From Salinarimonas sp. (GTDB lineage: Bacteria > Pseudomonadota > Alphaproteobacteria > Rhizobiales > Beijerinckiaceae): a DNA stretch of 64,000 nucleotides. The DNA lies in NCBI RefSeq assembly GCF_040111675.1, contig NZ_CP157794.1, positions 3,679,501-3,743,500 on the forward strand, in the 5' to 3' direction. Position numbers and translations under genes: made by a program. Shown here in pieces: positions 51,485 to 61,951 of this stretch. The notes under the pieces are model-generated. The model ran no database searches. It worked only from the letters and a program-made list of their open reading frames with translations, and was not told where the DNA came from. Positions within the stretch are counted from its first letter, which is position 1; each line of letters starts with the position of its first letter.

Positions 51485-52429
51485 GTGGGCGAGATCGCGG
51501 TCTTCAGCGGAAGCGCGCATCGCAGGCTCGCGCGCGCGATTTGCGACGCGCTGCGCGTGCCGCTTCTTCCCTCGGAGCTGCGTCGCTTCGCCAACGACTG
51601 CCTCGAGGTGCAGCTGCAGGCGAACTGCCGCGAGCGGGACGTGTTCCTCATCCAGCCGCTCTGCCCGCCGGTGCAGGAGAACCTGCTCGAGCTGCTCCTG
51701 ATGCTCGACGCCGCGCGCGGCGCGTCGGCGGCGCGGCGCACCGTCGTCATCCCGCATTATTCCTACGCGCGCTCGGACAAGAAGGACGCGCCGCGCATCT
51801 CGCTGGGCGGGCGCCTCGTCGCGGACCTGCTCGCCACCGCCGGGGCGAGCCGCGTGCTGACGATGACGCTGCATTCGCCGCAGGTGCACGGCTTCTTCAG
51901 CGTCCCGGTCGACCATCTCCACGCCCTCCACGAGCTCGGCGAGCATTTCAAGCGCGGGGACCTGTCGCGCACCGTGGTCGTCTCGCCCGACCTCGGCAAC
52001 GCCAAGGAGGCGGCGGCGCTCGCGAAGGTGCTCGGGACGAGCTTCGCCGTCGCGGCGAAGAAGCGAATCAGCGACACGGACGTTCGGGTCAGCGCCGTCG
52101 TCGGCGACGTGCAGGATCGCGACGTCATCATCCTCGACGACGAGATCGCCAAGGGCTCGACCATGGTGGAGGTGGTCGGCCACCTGCGGCAGCAGAACGT
52201 GCGCAGCGTACGCCTGGCCTGCACGCACGGCGTCTTCGCTCCGGGCGCGGTCCACCGCCTGGCCGCCATCGAGGGCGTGGTGGAGATCGTCTGCACGGAC
52301 ACCGTTCCCATTCGCGACGAGGACCGGATCGAGAAGCTCACCGTGATCTCGGTGGCGCCGGCGCTGGCCGAGGCGATCCGGCGCATCCACAACGGCGATT
52401 CGGTCAGCGAGCTGTTCCGGGTGGAGTAA
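51485..52429 (+). CDS. Ribose-phosphate pyrophosphokinase-like protein (divergent)
   Basis: 314 residues, full length for PRPP synthase, which makes PRPP from ribose-5-phosphate and ATP. Family landmarks are present but altered: FSGSAHRRLARAI, NCRERDVFLIQPLCPPVQEN, IPHYSYARSDKKDAPRIS, and the PRPP loop as ILDDEIAKGSTMVEVV instead of the usual DDxxDTAGT. The metal/flexible-loop region TLHSPQVHGFFSVPVDHL keeps the fold but not the standard DLHAxQ. It is thus probably a paralogue with modified or lost activity beside a canonical Prs elsewhere. The start is GTG 51485. Confidence 0.78.
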   Translation: MGEIAVFSGSAHRRLARAICDALRVPLLPSELRRFANDCLEVQLQANCRERDVFLIQPLCPPVQENLLELLLMLDAARGASAARRTVVIPHYSYARSDKKDAPRISLGGRLVADLLATAGASRVLTMTLHSPQVHGFFSVPVDHLHALHELGEHFKRGDLSRTVVVSPDLGNAKEAAALAKVLGTSFAVAAKKRISDTDVRVSAVVGDVQDRDVIILDDEIAKGSTMVEVVGHLRQQNVRSVRLACTHGVFAPGAVHRLAAIEGVVEIVCTDTVPIRDEDRIEKLTVISVAPALAEAIRRIHNGDSVSELFRVE

Positions 52430-52464
52430 GGGCGCGAGGGCGCGCCAACCCGTCTCGGCGGCGC

Positions 52465-53364
52465 TCACGCGGGCGCCGGCGCGAGCCGGCCGACGGCCTG
52501 CGACACCCGGACGAGCTGAGGCGCGATGGGGCTCGACTTGCGCCAGATCATGCCGATGGTGCGCGAAGGCTGAGGCTCCTCGAAGCGCACGACGCTGACG
52601 GGCGCGGACCGGGTCTCCACCGAAACGGCCATCTCCGGGATGAGCGTCACGCCGATCCCCGCGCCGACGAGCTGCACGAGCGTCGAGAGCGAGCTGGCGT
52701 CCATCAGCTCGCGCGGGCGCACGGAGCTGAGGGCGCAGAAGGACAAGGCCTGCTGGCGGAAGCAATGCCCCTCCTCGAGGAGGAGGAGCTTCATGCTCGC
52801 GAGCGTCTCCGGCGCGGGCGCGGGCTTGCCGGCATCGGCGAGGGGGCGGACGAGCACGAAGGCCTCGGTGAACAGCGCCACCTCCTCGAAGCTCGGCTCC
52901 GAGACCGGAAGCGCGACCAGGGCGGCGTCGAGACGCCCCTCCCCCAGCTCGCGTATCAGCGTCGGGGTGATCGATTCGCGCAGGCGGATGTCGAGATCCG
53001 GATGGAGCTGCGTGAGGTTCCCGACGATGCGGGGCAGCAGGTAGGGCGCGACGGTGGGGATGACGCCGATCCGCAGCGGCCCCGCGAGCTCGTCCCGCGA
53101 CGTCCGCGCCAGCGCGCCGAGCTCGTCGACCGAGCGCAGGATCTCCCGCACGCGCTCGGCGAAGACCTCCCCGAAGGCGGTGAGACCGACCGCGCGGCCG
53201 CTGCGTTCGAACAGGGCCGCGCCGAGCGTCTGCTCCAGCTCCTTGATCTGCATGGAGAGCGCCGGCTGCGAGACGGCGCAGGCCTCCGCGGCGCGTCCGA
53301 AATGACCGTGCCTGGCCAGCGCGTCGAAATAGGCGAGCTGGCGCAGCGTGACGTTCGGCATCAT
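52465..53364 (-). CDS. oxyR: LysR-type hydrogen peroxide regulator OxyR
   Basis: 299-residue LysR-family activator. The N-terminal winged helix opens LRQLAYFDALARHGHFGRAA. The sensing region EEGHCFRQQALSFC has the two redox cysteines nine residues apart (about 201 and 210), as in E. coli OxyR. Peroxide forms the disulfide, and the protein then activates katG and other genes. It is divergent from katG across about 185 bases, the classic arrangement. The start may be 53364 or the adjacent ATG at 53361. Confidence 0.95.
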   Translation of the reverse strand: MMPNVTLRQLAYFDALARHGHFGRAAEACAVSQPALSMQIKELEQTLGAALFERSGRAVGLTAFGEVFAERVREILRSVDELGALARTSRDELAGPLRIGVIPTVAPYLLPRIVGNLTQLHPDLDIRLRESITPTLIRELGEGRLDAALVALPVSEPSFEEVALFTEAFVLVRPLADAGKPAPAPETLASMKLLLLEEGHCFRQQALSFCALSSVRPRELMDASSLSTLVQLVGAGIGVTLIPEMAVSVETRSAPVSVVRFEEPQPSRTIGMIWRKSSPIAPQLVRVSQAVGRLAPAPA

Positions 53365-55742
<2,378 letters not shown>

Positions 55743-55768
55743 GCGCGTACGGATCGGGACGACGACAG

Positions 55769-55796
55769 GGGGCGCGGCCGGGAACGGCCGCGCCCC
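55769..55796. terminator. Bidirectional hairpin between katG and the inositol-phosphatase gene
   Basis: A 12-bp perfect stem GGGGCGCGGCCG/CGGCCGCGCCCC with loop GGAA, 26 bases after the katG stop and 60 before the end of the convergent gene. A short T-rich run (GTTTCTG) follows on the plus side. Confidence 0.7.
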
Positions 55797-55855
55797 TCGC
55801 CGTTTCTGTGCGGGACGATGGAACGGGCGGCGCGCCGACGGATCGGCGGGGCGTC

Positions 55856-56644
55856 TCACCCCGCCAGCAGCTTCAGCGTTTCCTCGTGCACGCGCCGGTC
55901 TCCGGCGGCGACGATGGCGCCGCCCTGGGCCGGATCGCCGCCGTCCCAGCTCGTGACGACGCCGCCTGCGCCCTCGATGATCGGGACGAGCGCCACGATG
56001 TCGTAGGGCTGCAGCCCGGCTTCGACGACGACGTCGATGTGGCCGGCGGCGACCATGCAATAGGCGTAGCAGTCGAACCCGAATCGCACGTTGCGCGCCG
56101 CGCCCTCGACCCGCTCGAAAGCGGCGCGCTCGGCGCCCTGGGCGAAGAGCCGCGGGCTCGTGGAGGACAGGGTGGCCTCGGCGAGGCTCGCGCAGCGGCG
56201 CGTGCGCAGGCGCCGCTCGCCGCCGGGCCCCTTGTAGGAGGCCTTGCCGCAATCGCCGAAGAAGCGCTCGCCCGTGAAGGGCTGGTGCATCAGCCCGTAG
56301 CAGGGTCTGCCGTTGCGGGTGAGCCCGATGAGCGTACCCCAGGTGGGCAGGCCGGAGATGAAGGCGCGGGTGCCGTCGATCGGATCGAGCACCCAGACGT
56401 ACTCGGCGTCCGCCTTCTCGGCCCCGAATTCCTCGCCGACGATGCCGTGGCCGGGGAAGGCGCGCTTGATCAGGTGGCGCATGGCCGACTCGCCCGCCTT
56501 GTCGGCTTCGGTGACCGGGTCGAAGCGGCCGTCGCGGCCGCCCTTGTCGCTGGCCGAGAGGCTGGTGCGGAAGAAGGGCAGGATGGCCTTCCCCGAGGCG
56601 GTGGCCAGGTCGTCCACGAAGCCAGCGAAATCGATCAGAGCCAT
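55856..56644 (-). CDS. hisN: Inositol monophosphatase-family phosphatase, probable histidinol-phosphatase
   Basis: 262 residues with the IMPase metal motifs: the Glu-Glu of IVGEEFGAEKAD, LDPIDGTRAFISGLPTWGTL and, late, GLQPYDIVALVPIIEGAGGV. Such enzymes in alphaproteobacteria are either histidinol-phosphatase (HisN) or inositol-phosphatase-like SuhB; the FISGLPTWGT signature favours HisN. The ATG at 56644 was chosen over 56725 because it fits the family's start; GGAG lies 12 bases upstream. The sRNA gene at 56.87 kb lies upstream of it on the other strand. Confidence 0.83.
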   Translation of the reverse strand: MALIDFAGFVDDLATASGKAILPFFRTSLSASDKGGRDGRFDPVTEADKAGESAMRHLIKRAFPGHGIVGEEFGAEKADAEYVWVLDPIDGTRAFISGLPTWGTLIGLTRNGRPCYGLMHQPFTGERFFGDCGKASYKGPGGERRLRTRRCASLAEATLSSTSPRLFAQGAERAAFERVEGAARNVRFGFDCYAYCMVAAGHIDVVVEAGLQPYDIVALVPIIEGAGGVVTSWDGGDPAQGGAIVAAGDRRVHEETLKLLAG

Positions 56645-56838
56645 GCCGCCGTCATCTCCCGAGCGCACGCGAAGCTTCGTTCTAGCAAGCGCAGCGCGGA
56701 CGGCAAGCCCGGTCGCGCGGGCCATGGCGGATCGACTTGCCGTTCCCGATCGCGACGCCCGGCTGCGCGACGCCGCGACGCATGCGCCGTGCGCATGGCG
56801 TCCTGCGTTGACCGCGGGAGGGCCGGCGCTTCGCGCTC

Positions 56839-56866
56839 TTGCCTTTTGTGCGGCGCAATGTATATT
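56839..56866 (+). promoter_or_regulatory. Promoter of the suhB/MmgR-type sRNA
   Basis: TTGCCT (56839-56844) and TATATT (56861-56866) are separated by 16 bases, giving a good sigma-70-like promoter, rare in this GC-rich window. The RNA would begin at about 56873. Confidence 0.65.
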
Positions 56867-56872
56867 GTGCAG

Positions 56873-56963
56873 TGCGGTAGGGCATTGGCGTTGTCCTCCC
56901 GCATGCCCTCCTTGGGCGTTTCCTCCCTAGACTTGGGCCGCTCCTCGGAGCGGCCCTTTTTTT
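56873..56963 (+). ncRNA. suhB/MmgR (alpha-r8)-type trans-acting small RNA
   Basis: A roughly 90-nt RNA. The first hairpin pairs GGGCAT (56880-56885) with ATGCCC (56903-56908). A single-stranded middle carries several CCUCC motifs (TCCTCCC, CCCTCCTTGG, TTTCCTCCC) able to pair with ribosome-binding sites. It ends in a strong intrinsic terminator. This layout and sequence match my memory of the alphaproteobacterial suhB RNA (MmgR in Sinorhizobium), named for its place beside an inositol-phosphatase-family gene, as here. The 56645-57190 gap holds no other recognised gene. Confidence 0.8.
56935..56963 (+). terminator. Intrinsic terminator of the sRNA
   Basis: Perfect 9-bp stem GGGCCGCTC/GAGCGGCCC with loop CTCG, followed by seven T residues. 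It is the clearest intrinsic terminator in the window. Confidence 0.92.
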
Positions 56964-57145
56964 CGGTCGGTCTTCCGAGGGCGTTCGTTGTCGCCTCCGG
57001 CGCGGCGTGCGAAAAGACCGTCTTTGGTCGAATTCGGCGGCGCGCACACCCGCTCACACCGTCTCGGCGCTCCAAGTCTAACATTTGTAAGTGACTGCGA
57101 CGCAGCGACGCGGATCTATCGCGTCCGGAAGAGGCTTACCAAAAG

Positions 57146-57173
57146 TAAAAAAAAAGCACATCTCGAAGATGTG
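57146..57173 (-). terminator. Intrinsic terminator, minus strand, behind the minCDE operon
   Basis: Perfect 8-bp stem GCACATCT/AGATGTGC with a 3-base loop (57155-57173). On the minus strand a run of nine U residues (57154-57146) follows. It is about 280 bases past the minE stop, so it would end a transcript that runs antisense through the small gene at 57191. Confidence 0.85.
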
Positions 57174-57190
57174 CAAACGAAAGCGCGGGA

Positions 57191-57430
57191 ATGGACGAGC
57201 CGGCGAACGGGGATGCACATCGCCCGCCGGGGCGCGTGCGATCGCAGGCGGGCCGTCTGGCCCGCCGGGCGGAGAGCCTGCGCGAGCAAGCGCACGCCTT
57301 CGCCGCGAGCGCGGCGAGCGACGAGGCGCTCCATCCCGCGCGCGCCCGGGCGCTGCGCGCCCTCGCCGAGGAGCTGCACGCAACGGCCGACGAGGTCGCC
57401 CGCCTCGCGCGCGACCTCGAGGAGCACTGA
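57191..57430 (+). CDS. Small hypothetical helical protein
   Basis: 79 residues, mostly one or two Ala/Arg/Glu-rich helices (GRLARRAESLREQAHAFAAS, then RALAEELHATADEVARLARD), with GC-rich third positions typical of real genes here. No family was recognised. It lies between minE and the terminator of the opposite strand, so it is antisense to the 3' end of the min transcript. Translation is likely but unproven. Confidence 0.5.
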   Translation: MDEPANGDAHRPPGRVRSQAGRLARRAESLREQAHAFAASAASDEALHPARARALRALAEELHATADEVARLARDLEEH

Positions 57431-57453
57431 GCGCGACGCGGGCGACCGCGCCG

Positions 57454-57741
57454 TCAGGCGACCTTGCTCTGGGGCGTCCTCTCGCCGAAGCCGGCGGGAA
57501 TCTCCGGCAGCTCGATGTCGACCTCGAGCAGCGACACGGACTCGCCCCGATCCATCTTCACCCGCACCTTGTCGCGCTCGACCGGCACGTGCTTGGCGAT
57601 GACGGACAGGATCTCCTCGCGCAGGACCGCGACGAGATCGGAATTGCCGATCACGGCGCGCTCGTGAGCGAGCAGGACCTGGAGCCGCTCGCGCGCGACG
57701 GGCGCGGACGACCGCCGGGAGAACAGGCTGAAGAGACTCAT
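57454..57741 (-). CDS. minE: Cell division topological specificity factor MinE
   Basis: 95 residues. It binds MinD and drives its ATP hydrolysis, giving pole-to-pole oscillation. The N-terminal membrane/MinD-binding part is [20 protein letters not shown] and [10 protein letters not shown]. The topological domain contains [20 protein letters not shown]. Its start overlaps the minD stop by ATGA, so the two are translationally coupled. Confidence 0.95.
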   Translation of the reverse strand: MSLFSLFSRRSSAPVARERLQVLLAHERAVIGNSDLVAVLREEILSVIAKHVPVERDKVRVKMDRGESVSLLEVDIELPEIPAGFGERTPQSKVA

Positions 57742-58553
57742 GCGGCCCTCCTTCCGAAGAGCTTGCCCAGGAAGCTCTTCTTCTCGCTGGGTACCACCAC
57801 CGGCAGCTGCGCCCCCTCCAATCGGCGGGCCGCGTCGAAATAGGCGCGCGCAGGCGCCGAATGCGGCTCGCAGAGGGTGACGGGGCTGCCGAGGTTCGAG
57901 GCGCGGAGCACGTCCTGGCTCTCGGGGATGATGCCGAGGAGCGGGATCGAGAGGATCTCGAGGACGTCGTCCACCTTCAGCATGTCGCCGCGCTCCGCGC
58001 GCAGCGGGTCGTAGCGGGTGAGCAGCAGGTGCTTCGACACCCGCTCGCCGGCCTCCGCCTTGATCGTCTTCGAATCGAGGAGGCCGATGATGCGGTCCGA
58101 ATCGCGCACCGAGGACACCTCGGGATTGGTCACCACGATCGCCTCGTCGGCGTGGCGCATGGCCAGCGTCGCGCCGCGCTCGATGCCGGCGGGGCTGTCG
58201 CAGATCACCCAGTCGAACTTCTCGCGCAAGTCGTCCATGACCTTGGAGACGCCCTCGGCGGTGAGGTTGTCCTTGTCGCGGGTCTGCGACGCCGGCAGCA
58301 GATGCAGCGTCTCGCAGCGCTTGTCGCGGATCAGCGCCTGGGCGAGCTTCGCGTCGCCCTGCACGACGTTGATCAGGTCGTAGACCACGCGCCGCTCGGC
58401 GCCCATCACCAGATCGAGATTGCGCAGGCCGACGTCGAAGTCGACCACCACCACGTTCTTCCCCGTCGAGGCGAGAGCCGCCCCGAGCGCTGCGGTCGAG
58501 GTCGTCTTGCCGACGCCTCCCTTACCCGATGTCACGACCAGAACCTTGGCCAT
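57738..58553 (-). CDS. minD: Septum site-determining ATPase MinD
   Basis: 271-residue ParA/MinD ATPase that recruits MinC to the membrane. The deviant Walker A is [20 protein letters not shown] (about 5-24), with [18 protein letters not shown] and [20 protein letters not shown] following. The C-terminal amphipathic membrane-targeting helix is [14 protein letters not shown]. The ATG at 58553 gives the usual MAKVLVV start; an earlier in-frame ATG at 58613 lies inside the minC stop region and is not needed. Confidence 0.97.
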   Translation of the reverse strand: MAKVLVVTSGKGGVGKTTSTAALGAALASTGKNVVVVDFDVGLRNLDLVMGAERRVVYDLINVVQGDAKLAQALIRDKRCETLHLLPASQTRDKDNLTAEGVSKVMDDLREKFDWVICDSPAGIERGATLAMRHADEAIVVTNPEVSSVRDSDRIIGLLDSKTIKAEAGERVSKHLLLTRYDPLRAERGDMLKVDDVLEILSIPLLGIIPESQDVLRASNLGSPVTLCEPHSAPARAYFDAARRLEGAQLPVVVPSEKKSFLGKLFGRRAA

Positions 58554-58596
58554 CGCCGTCACCTCCGTCCATTGCCCCCGCGCCGTCGGCCGTGCG

Positions 58597-59463
58597 TCAG
58601 CCGATCGTCGCAATCTTCATGGCGTCGCCCTCGAGCCAGACCTGAGCCGGCTGGCCGCGCAGCTGCGCCTGCATGTCCTCGGCCGTCTTGTAGAGGCCGT
58701 CGATCGCCACGAGCTCGGCCTCGAGCTTGCGGCAGAAGATCCGCGCGTCGGGATTGCCCGTCGCGCCCGCCAGCGCCCGGCCGCGCAAGGCGCCGTAGAC
58801 GTGGATCGAGCCGCCGGCGACGATCTCGGAGCCCGAGGCCACCGAGCCGAGCACGGTCACGTCGCCTTCCGTGAAGACGATGGACTGGCCAGAGCGCACC
58901 GGCTGGTCGATGATCAGCGAGGGCAGGCCGTGCGCTGCCTGGCCGGGCGCGGCCTCGGCCGCGGCGGCGGCGCTCGCGGCGGTGACGGCCGCCTCGGCCG
59001 CCTCCTTGGCGGCGGCTTCGCTCGCCGCGTCGCGCTCGGCGCCGCGCTCGGCCGCCTCGGCCGCGGCCTTCTCGGCGGCCTCCCTGGCGGCGGCGGCCGC
59101 GGCGGCGGCGCGCTCGGCCTCCGCCACCGGATCGATGTCGTTCGCCGGACGCCCGCCGCGCATCTCCGGCGGCAGGCCGGGGCCGAGCTGCGAGGGCTTG
59201 GCGTTCTCCACGCCCATGATGCTCACGCCGCGCTCGGCGAGCTTCTCGACGAGCTCGCCCAGCCCGTCGCGGTTCACCGAGAGCCCCTTCAGGTCGAGCA
59301 CGATGGGGCGCCCGAGAAAGAAGCCGGCGGACTTCTCGGCCAGCGCGTCGAGCCGGGAGAGCCAATCGTCGAAGGGCAGCTCCGGCGCGAGCACGAGCGC
59401 GACGAAGGAGCGGCCGCGGAAGCGGATCGCGTTCTGGGCGGTCATGGGTGCGTGTGCGTTCAT
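58597..59463 (-). CDS. minC: Septum site-determining protein MinC, with long Ala-rich linker
   Basis: 288 residues; inhibits FtsZ assembly away from mid-cell. The N-terminal domain (1-105) has FRGRSFVALVLAPELPFDDW. A roughly 70-residue Ala/Glu-rich linker (about 110-180) is much longer than in E. coli MinC (231 residues in all). The C-terminal beta-helix reads GQSIVFTEGDVTVLGSVASG and GGSIHVYGALRGRALAG, which dimerises and binds MinD. The start is 59463 or 59445. The minD start lies about 45 bases beyond its stop, so minCDE is one operon. A perfect CtrA box is upstream. Confidence 0.94.
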   Translation of the reverse strand: MNAHAPMTAQNAIRFRGRSFVALVLAPELPFDDWLSRLDALAEKSAGFFLGRPIVLDLKGLSVNRDGLGELVEKLAERGVSIMGVENAKPSQLGPGLPPEMRGGRPANDIDPVAEAERAAAAAAAAREAAEKAAAEAAERGAERDAASEAAAKEAAEAAVTAASAAAAAEAAPGQAAHGLPSLIIDQPVRSGQSIVFTEGDVTVLGSVASGSEIVAGGSIHVYGALRGRALAGATGNPDARIFCRKLEAELVAIDGLYKTAEDMQAQLRGQPAQVWLEGDAMKIATIG

Positions 59464-59531
59464 GGCTCGAGGCGTTTGGGCGCGGGGCCGGTGGAGAGAT
59501 TCCCTGTCGCCTCGATTTGGGAGCCTTAGGG

Positions 59532-59547
59532 TTAACGGTGGGTTAAC
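59532..59547. promoter_or_regulatory. CtrA-type box upstream of minC
   Basis: TTAACGGTGGGTTAAC is an exact match to TTAA-N7-TTAAC, 69 bases before the minC start. In Sinorhizobium, minCD is known to be under CtrA control, so the site has strong biological support. Promoter -35 and -10 elements were not assigned. Confidence 0.7.
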
Positions 59548-59662
59548 CGCGGCTTTGGGGACGGCAAGTTTTGCCGGCCGTGCAGCGCCGCCCGTCGGCG
59601 CGCGACCATGCACGCGCGCCGAAATCGGCGGCGTCGAGAAGGCGCAAGCGCAGATGGGCTTC

Positions 59663-60640
59663 TCAGAGCATGGAGGCGAGCGCGTCCGGCGCGGCCAGGA
59701 TCGCCCGGGCGGCCTCGCTGTCGCGGTCCATCTGCGCGATCAGCGCCTCGGCGCTGTCGAATCGCGCCTCGCCGCGGATGAAGCCGGCGAGCTCGACCCC
59801 GACCGTCCTGCCGTAGAGGTCGCCGGAGAAATCGAACACGAAGGTCTCGAGCAGGGGCGCGCCGTTGTCGAAGGTCGGCCGGCGCCCGAAGCTCGCGACT
59901 CCGTCGCGCACGATGCCGTCGACCGCCAGTCGCACGGCGTAGATTCCGTGGGCGAGGCCGCAGCCCTCGGGCAGGCGCATGTTCGCCGTCGGGTAGCCCA
60001 GGGTGCGCCCGCGCTTGTCGCCGTGACGCACCTCGCCGAGAACGAACCAGCGGTAGCCGAGAAGCGCGTTGGCGCGGGCGATGTCGCCGTCGCTCAACGC
60101 CGTGCGGATGGCCGAGGAGGAAACCGGCGCGCCCGCCTCCTCGACGACCGGCACCACGTCGCACCTGATGCCGCGCGCGGCGCACAGCTCGGTCAGCACG
60201 GCGGGCGTGCCGGCGCGCTTCGCGCCGAAGTGGAAATCGTAGCCGACGACGACGCCCGACGCGTCGAGGGCGCCGACGAGAAGCTCGTCGACGAAGGCGT
60301 CGGGGCTCATGCCGGCGAGCGCGGCGTCGAAGGCGCGCACGTGCACGGCCTCGACGCCGACCCGCTCGAGCACGCGGGTCTTCTCGGCCTGCGGCGTGAT
60401 GCGGAAGAAGGGCCTGTCCGGCTGGAAGAACGCGCGCGGGTGCGGCTCGAAGGTGAGCACGGCGCTGGCGACGCCACGGGCGGTCGCGCGCTCGCGGGCG
60501 TTGGCCAGCAGCGTCTGGTGGCCGCGATGGACGCCGTCGAAATTGCCGATGGCGACGACGGGGCCACGCCGGTCGGGCGCGGGCGCGACGTGCGTGGCGG
60601 AGGCCGAGACGGCGGAGGGCTGCGAGGACGGGGCGGTCAT
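59663..60640 (-). CDS. ribF: Bifunctional riboflavin kinase / FAD synthetase
   Basis: 325 residues. The N-terminal FAD synthetase domain has VVAIGNFDGVHRGHQTLL (about 29-46) and SSSAIRTALSDGDI. The C-terminal riboflavin kinase has GRTLGYPTANMRLPEGCGL and the GIYAVRLAVDG strand, with FVFDFSGDLYGRTVGVELAG. It makes FMN and FAD for flavoproteins, including the monooxygenase and amine oxidase of this window. ATG 60640 was chosen; GTG 60646 would add two residues. Confidence 0.95.
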   Translation of the reverse strand: MTAPSSQPSAVSASATHVAPAPDRRGPVVAIGNFDGVHRGHQTLLANARERATARGVASAVLTFEPHPRAFFQPDRPFFRITPQAEKTRVLERVGVEAVHVRAFDAALAGMSPDAFVDELLVGALDASGVVVGYDFHFGAKRAGTPAVLTELCAARGIRCDVVPVVEEAGAPVSSSAIRTALSDGDIARANALLGYRWFVLGEVRHGDKRGRTLGYPTANMRLPEGCGLAHGIYAVRLAVDGIVRDGVASFGRRPTFDNGAPLLETFVFDFSGDLYGRTVGVELAGFIRGEARFDSAEALIAQMDRDSEAARAILAAPDALASML

Positions 60641-60771
60641 GGTCACGGAAGTGCGTCAGCCGCGCGGCCGCGTCAAGCGCCGGGCGGACGAAGGCGTCTC
60701 GCGCTCCGTGCCGTCCCCGGCCGGAGCCGGCGACGCCGGCGCAGGGGATGACAGGTGGAGCCTCCCCCCGG

Positions 60772-61233
60772 TCAGGCGCGGTTGCGCGAGGGCACCGCGA
60801 CCCAGGCCTCGCCCTCGAGCACGGGGCGGCTGTCGACGCTCGCCTCGCAGAAAAGGCGGGCGCGCCGGCGCTCGGGCACGAGCTCGACGATCTCCACCAC
60901 GGCGGAGACGACGTCGCCGATGCGCACGGGCCCGAGGAATTGCAGCGATTGCGACAGGTAGACGGCGCCCGGCCCCGGCAGGCGCGTGCCGAGGATCGCC
61001 GAGATCAGGCTCGCCGTGAACATGCCGTGGGCGATGCGCTGGCCGAAGCGCGTCGCCTGGGCGTAGCGCTCGGACAGGTGCAGCGGGTTGGTGTCTCCCG
61101 AGATCTCGGCGAAGCGCTCGAGATCGGCCTCCATGACCGTGCGCATCAGGCTGGCCTGCTGGCCGAGCGCCAGGTCCTCGAAATAAAGAACGGGAAACGT
61201 CCGTTCGCGCTGCGCGAGAGCGTTCGCGGCCAT
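60772..61233 (-). CDS. MaoC-family dehydratase / hydratase
   Basis: 153-residue hot-dog-fold protein. The (R)-specific hydratase-like motif is FAEISGDTNPLHLSERYAQA with the Asp-His pair, then RIAHGMFTASLISAILGTRL. Family members hydrate enoyl-CoA in beta-oxidation or polyhydroxyalkanoate synthesis. The ATG at 61233 has AAGGAA eight bases upstream and is preferred over 61281. It sits 132 bases before ribF on the same strand. The substrate is unknown. Confidence 0.85.
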   Translation of the reverse strand: MAANALAQRERTFPVLYFEDLALGQQASLMRTVMEADLERFAEISGDTNPLHLSERYAQATRFGQRIAHGMFTASLISAILGTRLPGPGAVYLSQSLQFLGPVRIGDVVSAVVEIVELVPERRRARLFCEASVDSRPVLEGEAWVAVPSRNRA

Positions 61234-61348
61234 GACGGGGGTTCCTTCTCCATGGACCACAACAATAAAGCGCTCGGGCAACGATCTTCCATGAGACTTT
61301 GGTTCCGCAAAACTTAAGTCGTACGCGGCTCCACGAGGCCGCGCGCGG

Positions 61349-61363
61349 TTAACCGCTTTTCAA
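61349..61363. promoter_or_regulatory. CtrA-like site upstream of cheY
   Basis: TTAACCGCTTTTCAA fits TTAA-N7-TTAA with two mismatches in the second half, about 113 bases before cheY. Weak alone, but located before a motility cluster where CtrA control is common. Confidence 0.25.
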
Positions 61364-61475
61364 GACCGGCCGCGGTAGAAGGCGAGCATCGGCGTCCCTC
61401 CGCGGAGGCCGCCTCGATCACCGTTTCAGCGCCGCCCGCGAGAGGCGGCGGGTCGCGTAACTCGGAGCTTGGGAC

Positions 61476-61859
61476 ATGGCCCTCGACCTTAAGATGCCGA
61501 TTCTCGTCGTCGACGATTATCAGACGATGGTCCGCATCATCCGCAACCTCCTCAAGCAGCTGGGCTTCGAGGACGTCGACGATGCGAGCGACGGAACCGC
61601 GGCGCTCGCCAAGCTCAAGCAGAAGAAATACGGCCTCGTGATCTCCGACTGGAACATGGAGCCGATGACGGGCTACGAGCTGCTGCGCCACGTGCGCTCG
61701 GACGAGACGCTGCGCGTGACGCCCTTCATCATGGTGACCGCCGAATCGAAGACGGAAAACGTCATCGCGGCGAAGAAGGCCGGCGTGAACAATTACATCG
61801 TCAAGCCCTTCAACGCGCAGACCCTCAAGTCCAAGATCGAGGCCGTCTGCGGCTCCTGA
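61476..61859 (+). CDS. cheY: Chemotaxis response regulator CheY
   Basis: 127-residue single receiver domain. The acidic pair is in PILVVDDYQTMVRIIRNLLK (Asp 13-14), the phospho-Asp in LVISDWNMEPMTGYELL (Asp 58), and the conserved Lys in NYIVKPFNAQTLKSKI. It carries the kinase signal to the flagellar switch. The Trp and Asn after the phospho-Asp match flagellar-switch CheY types. It stands 92 bases before cheZ, so the two are probably co-transcribed. Confidence 0.93.
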   Translation: MALDLKMPILVVDDYQTMVRIIRNLLKQLGFEDVDDASDGTAALAKLKQKKYGLVISDWNMEPMTGYELLRHVRSDETLRVTPFIMVTAESKTENVIAAKKAGVNNYIVKPFNAQTLKSKIEAVCGS

Positions 61860-61951
61860 CGCCGCCGATCCACGAGGAGCGCCCGGCGCGCGAACGACAG
61901 GCGCGCGCGGGGCGCCCCGGCCACGCGAGAACGGCAGAATAGGTGGCGAGC

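Noticed and set aside
59529..59548. GGGTTAAC repeats before minC read as a DnaA box or terminator
   Set aside because: The spacing TTAA-N7-TTAA fits CtrA exactly, there is no DnaA consensus, and no hairpin with a U-run.
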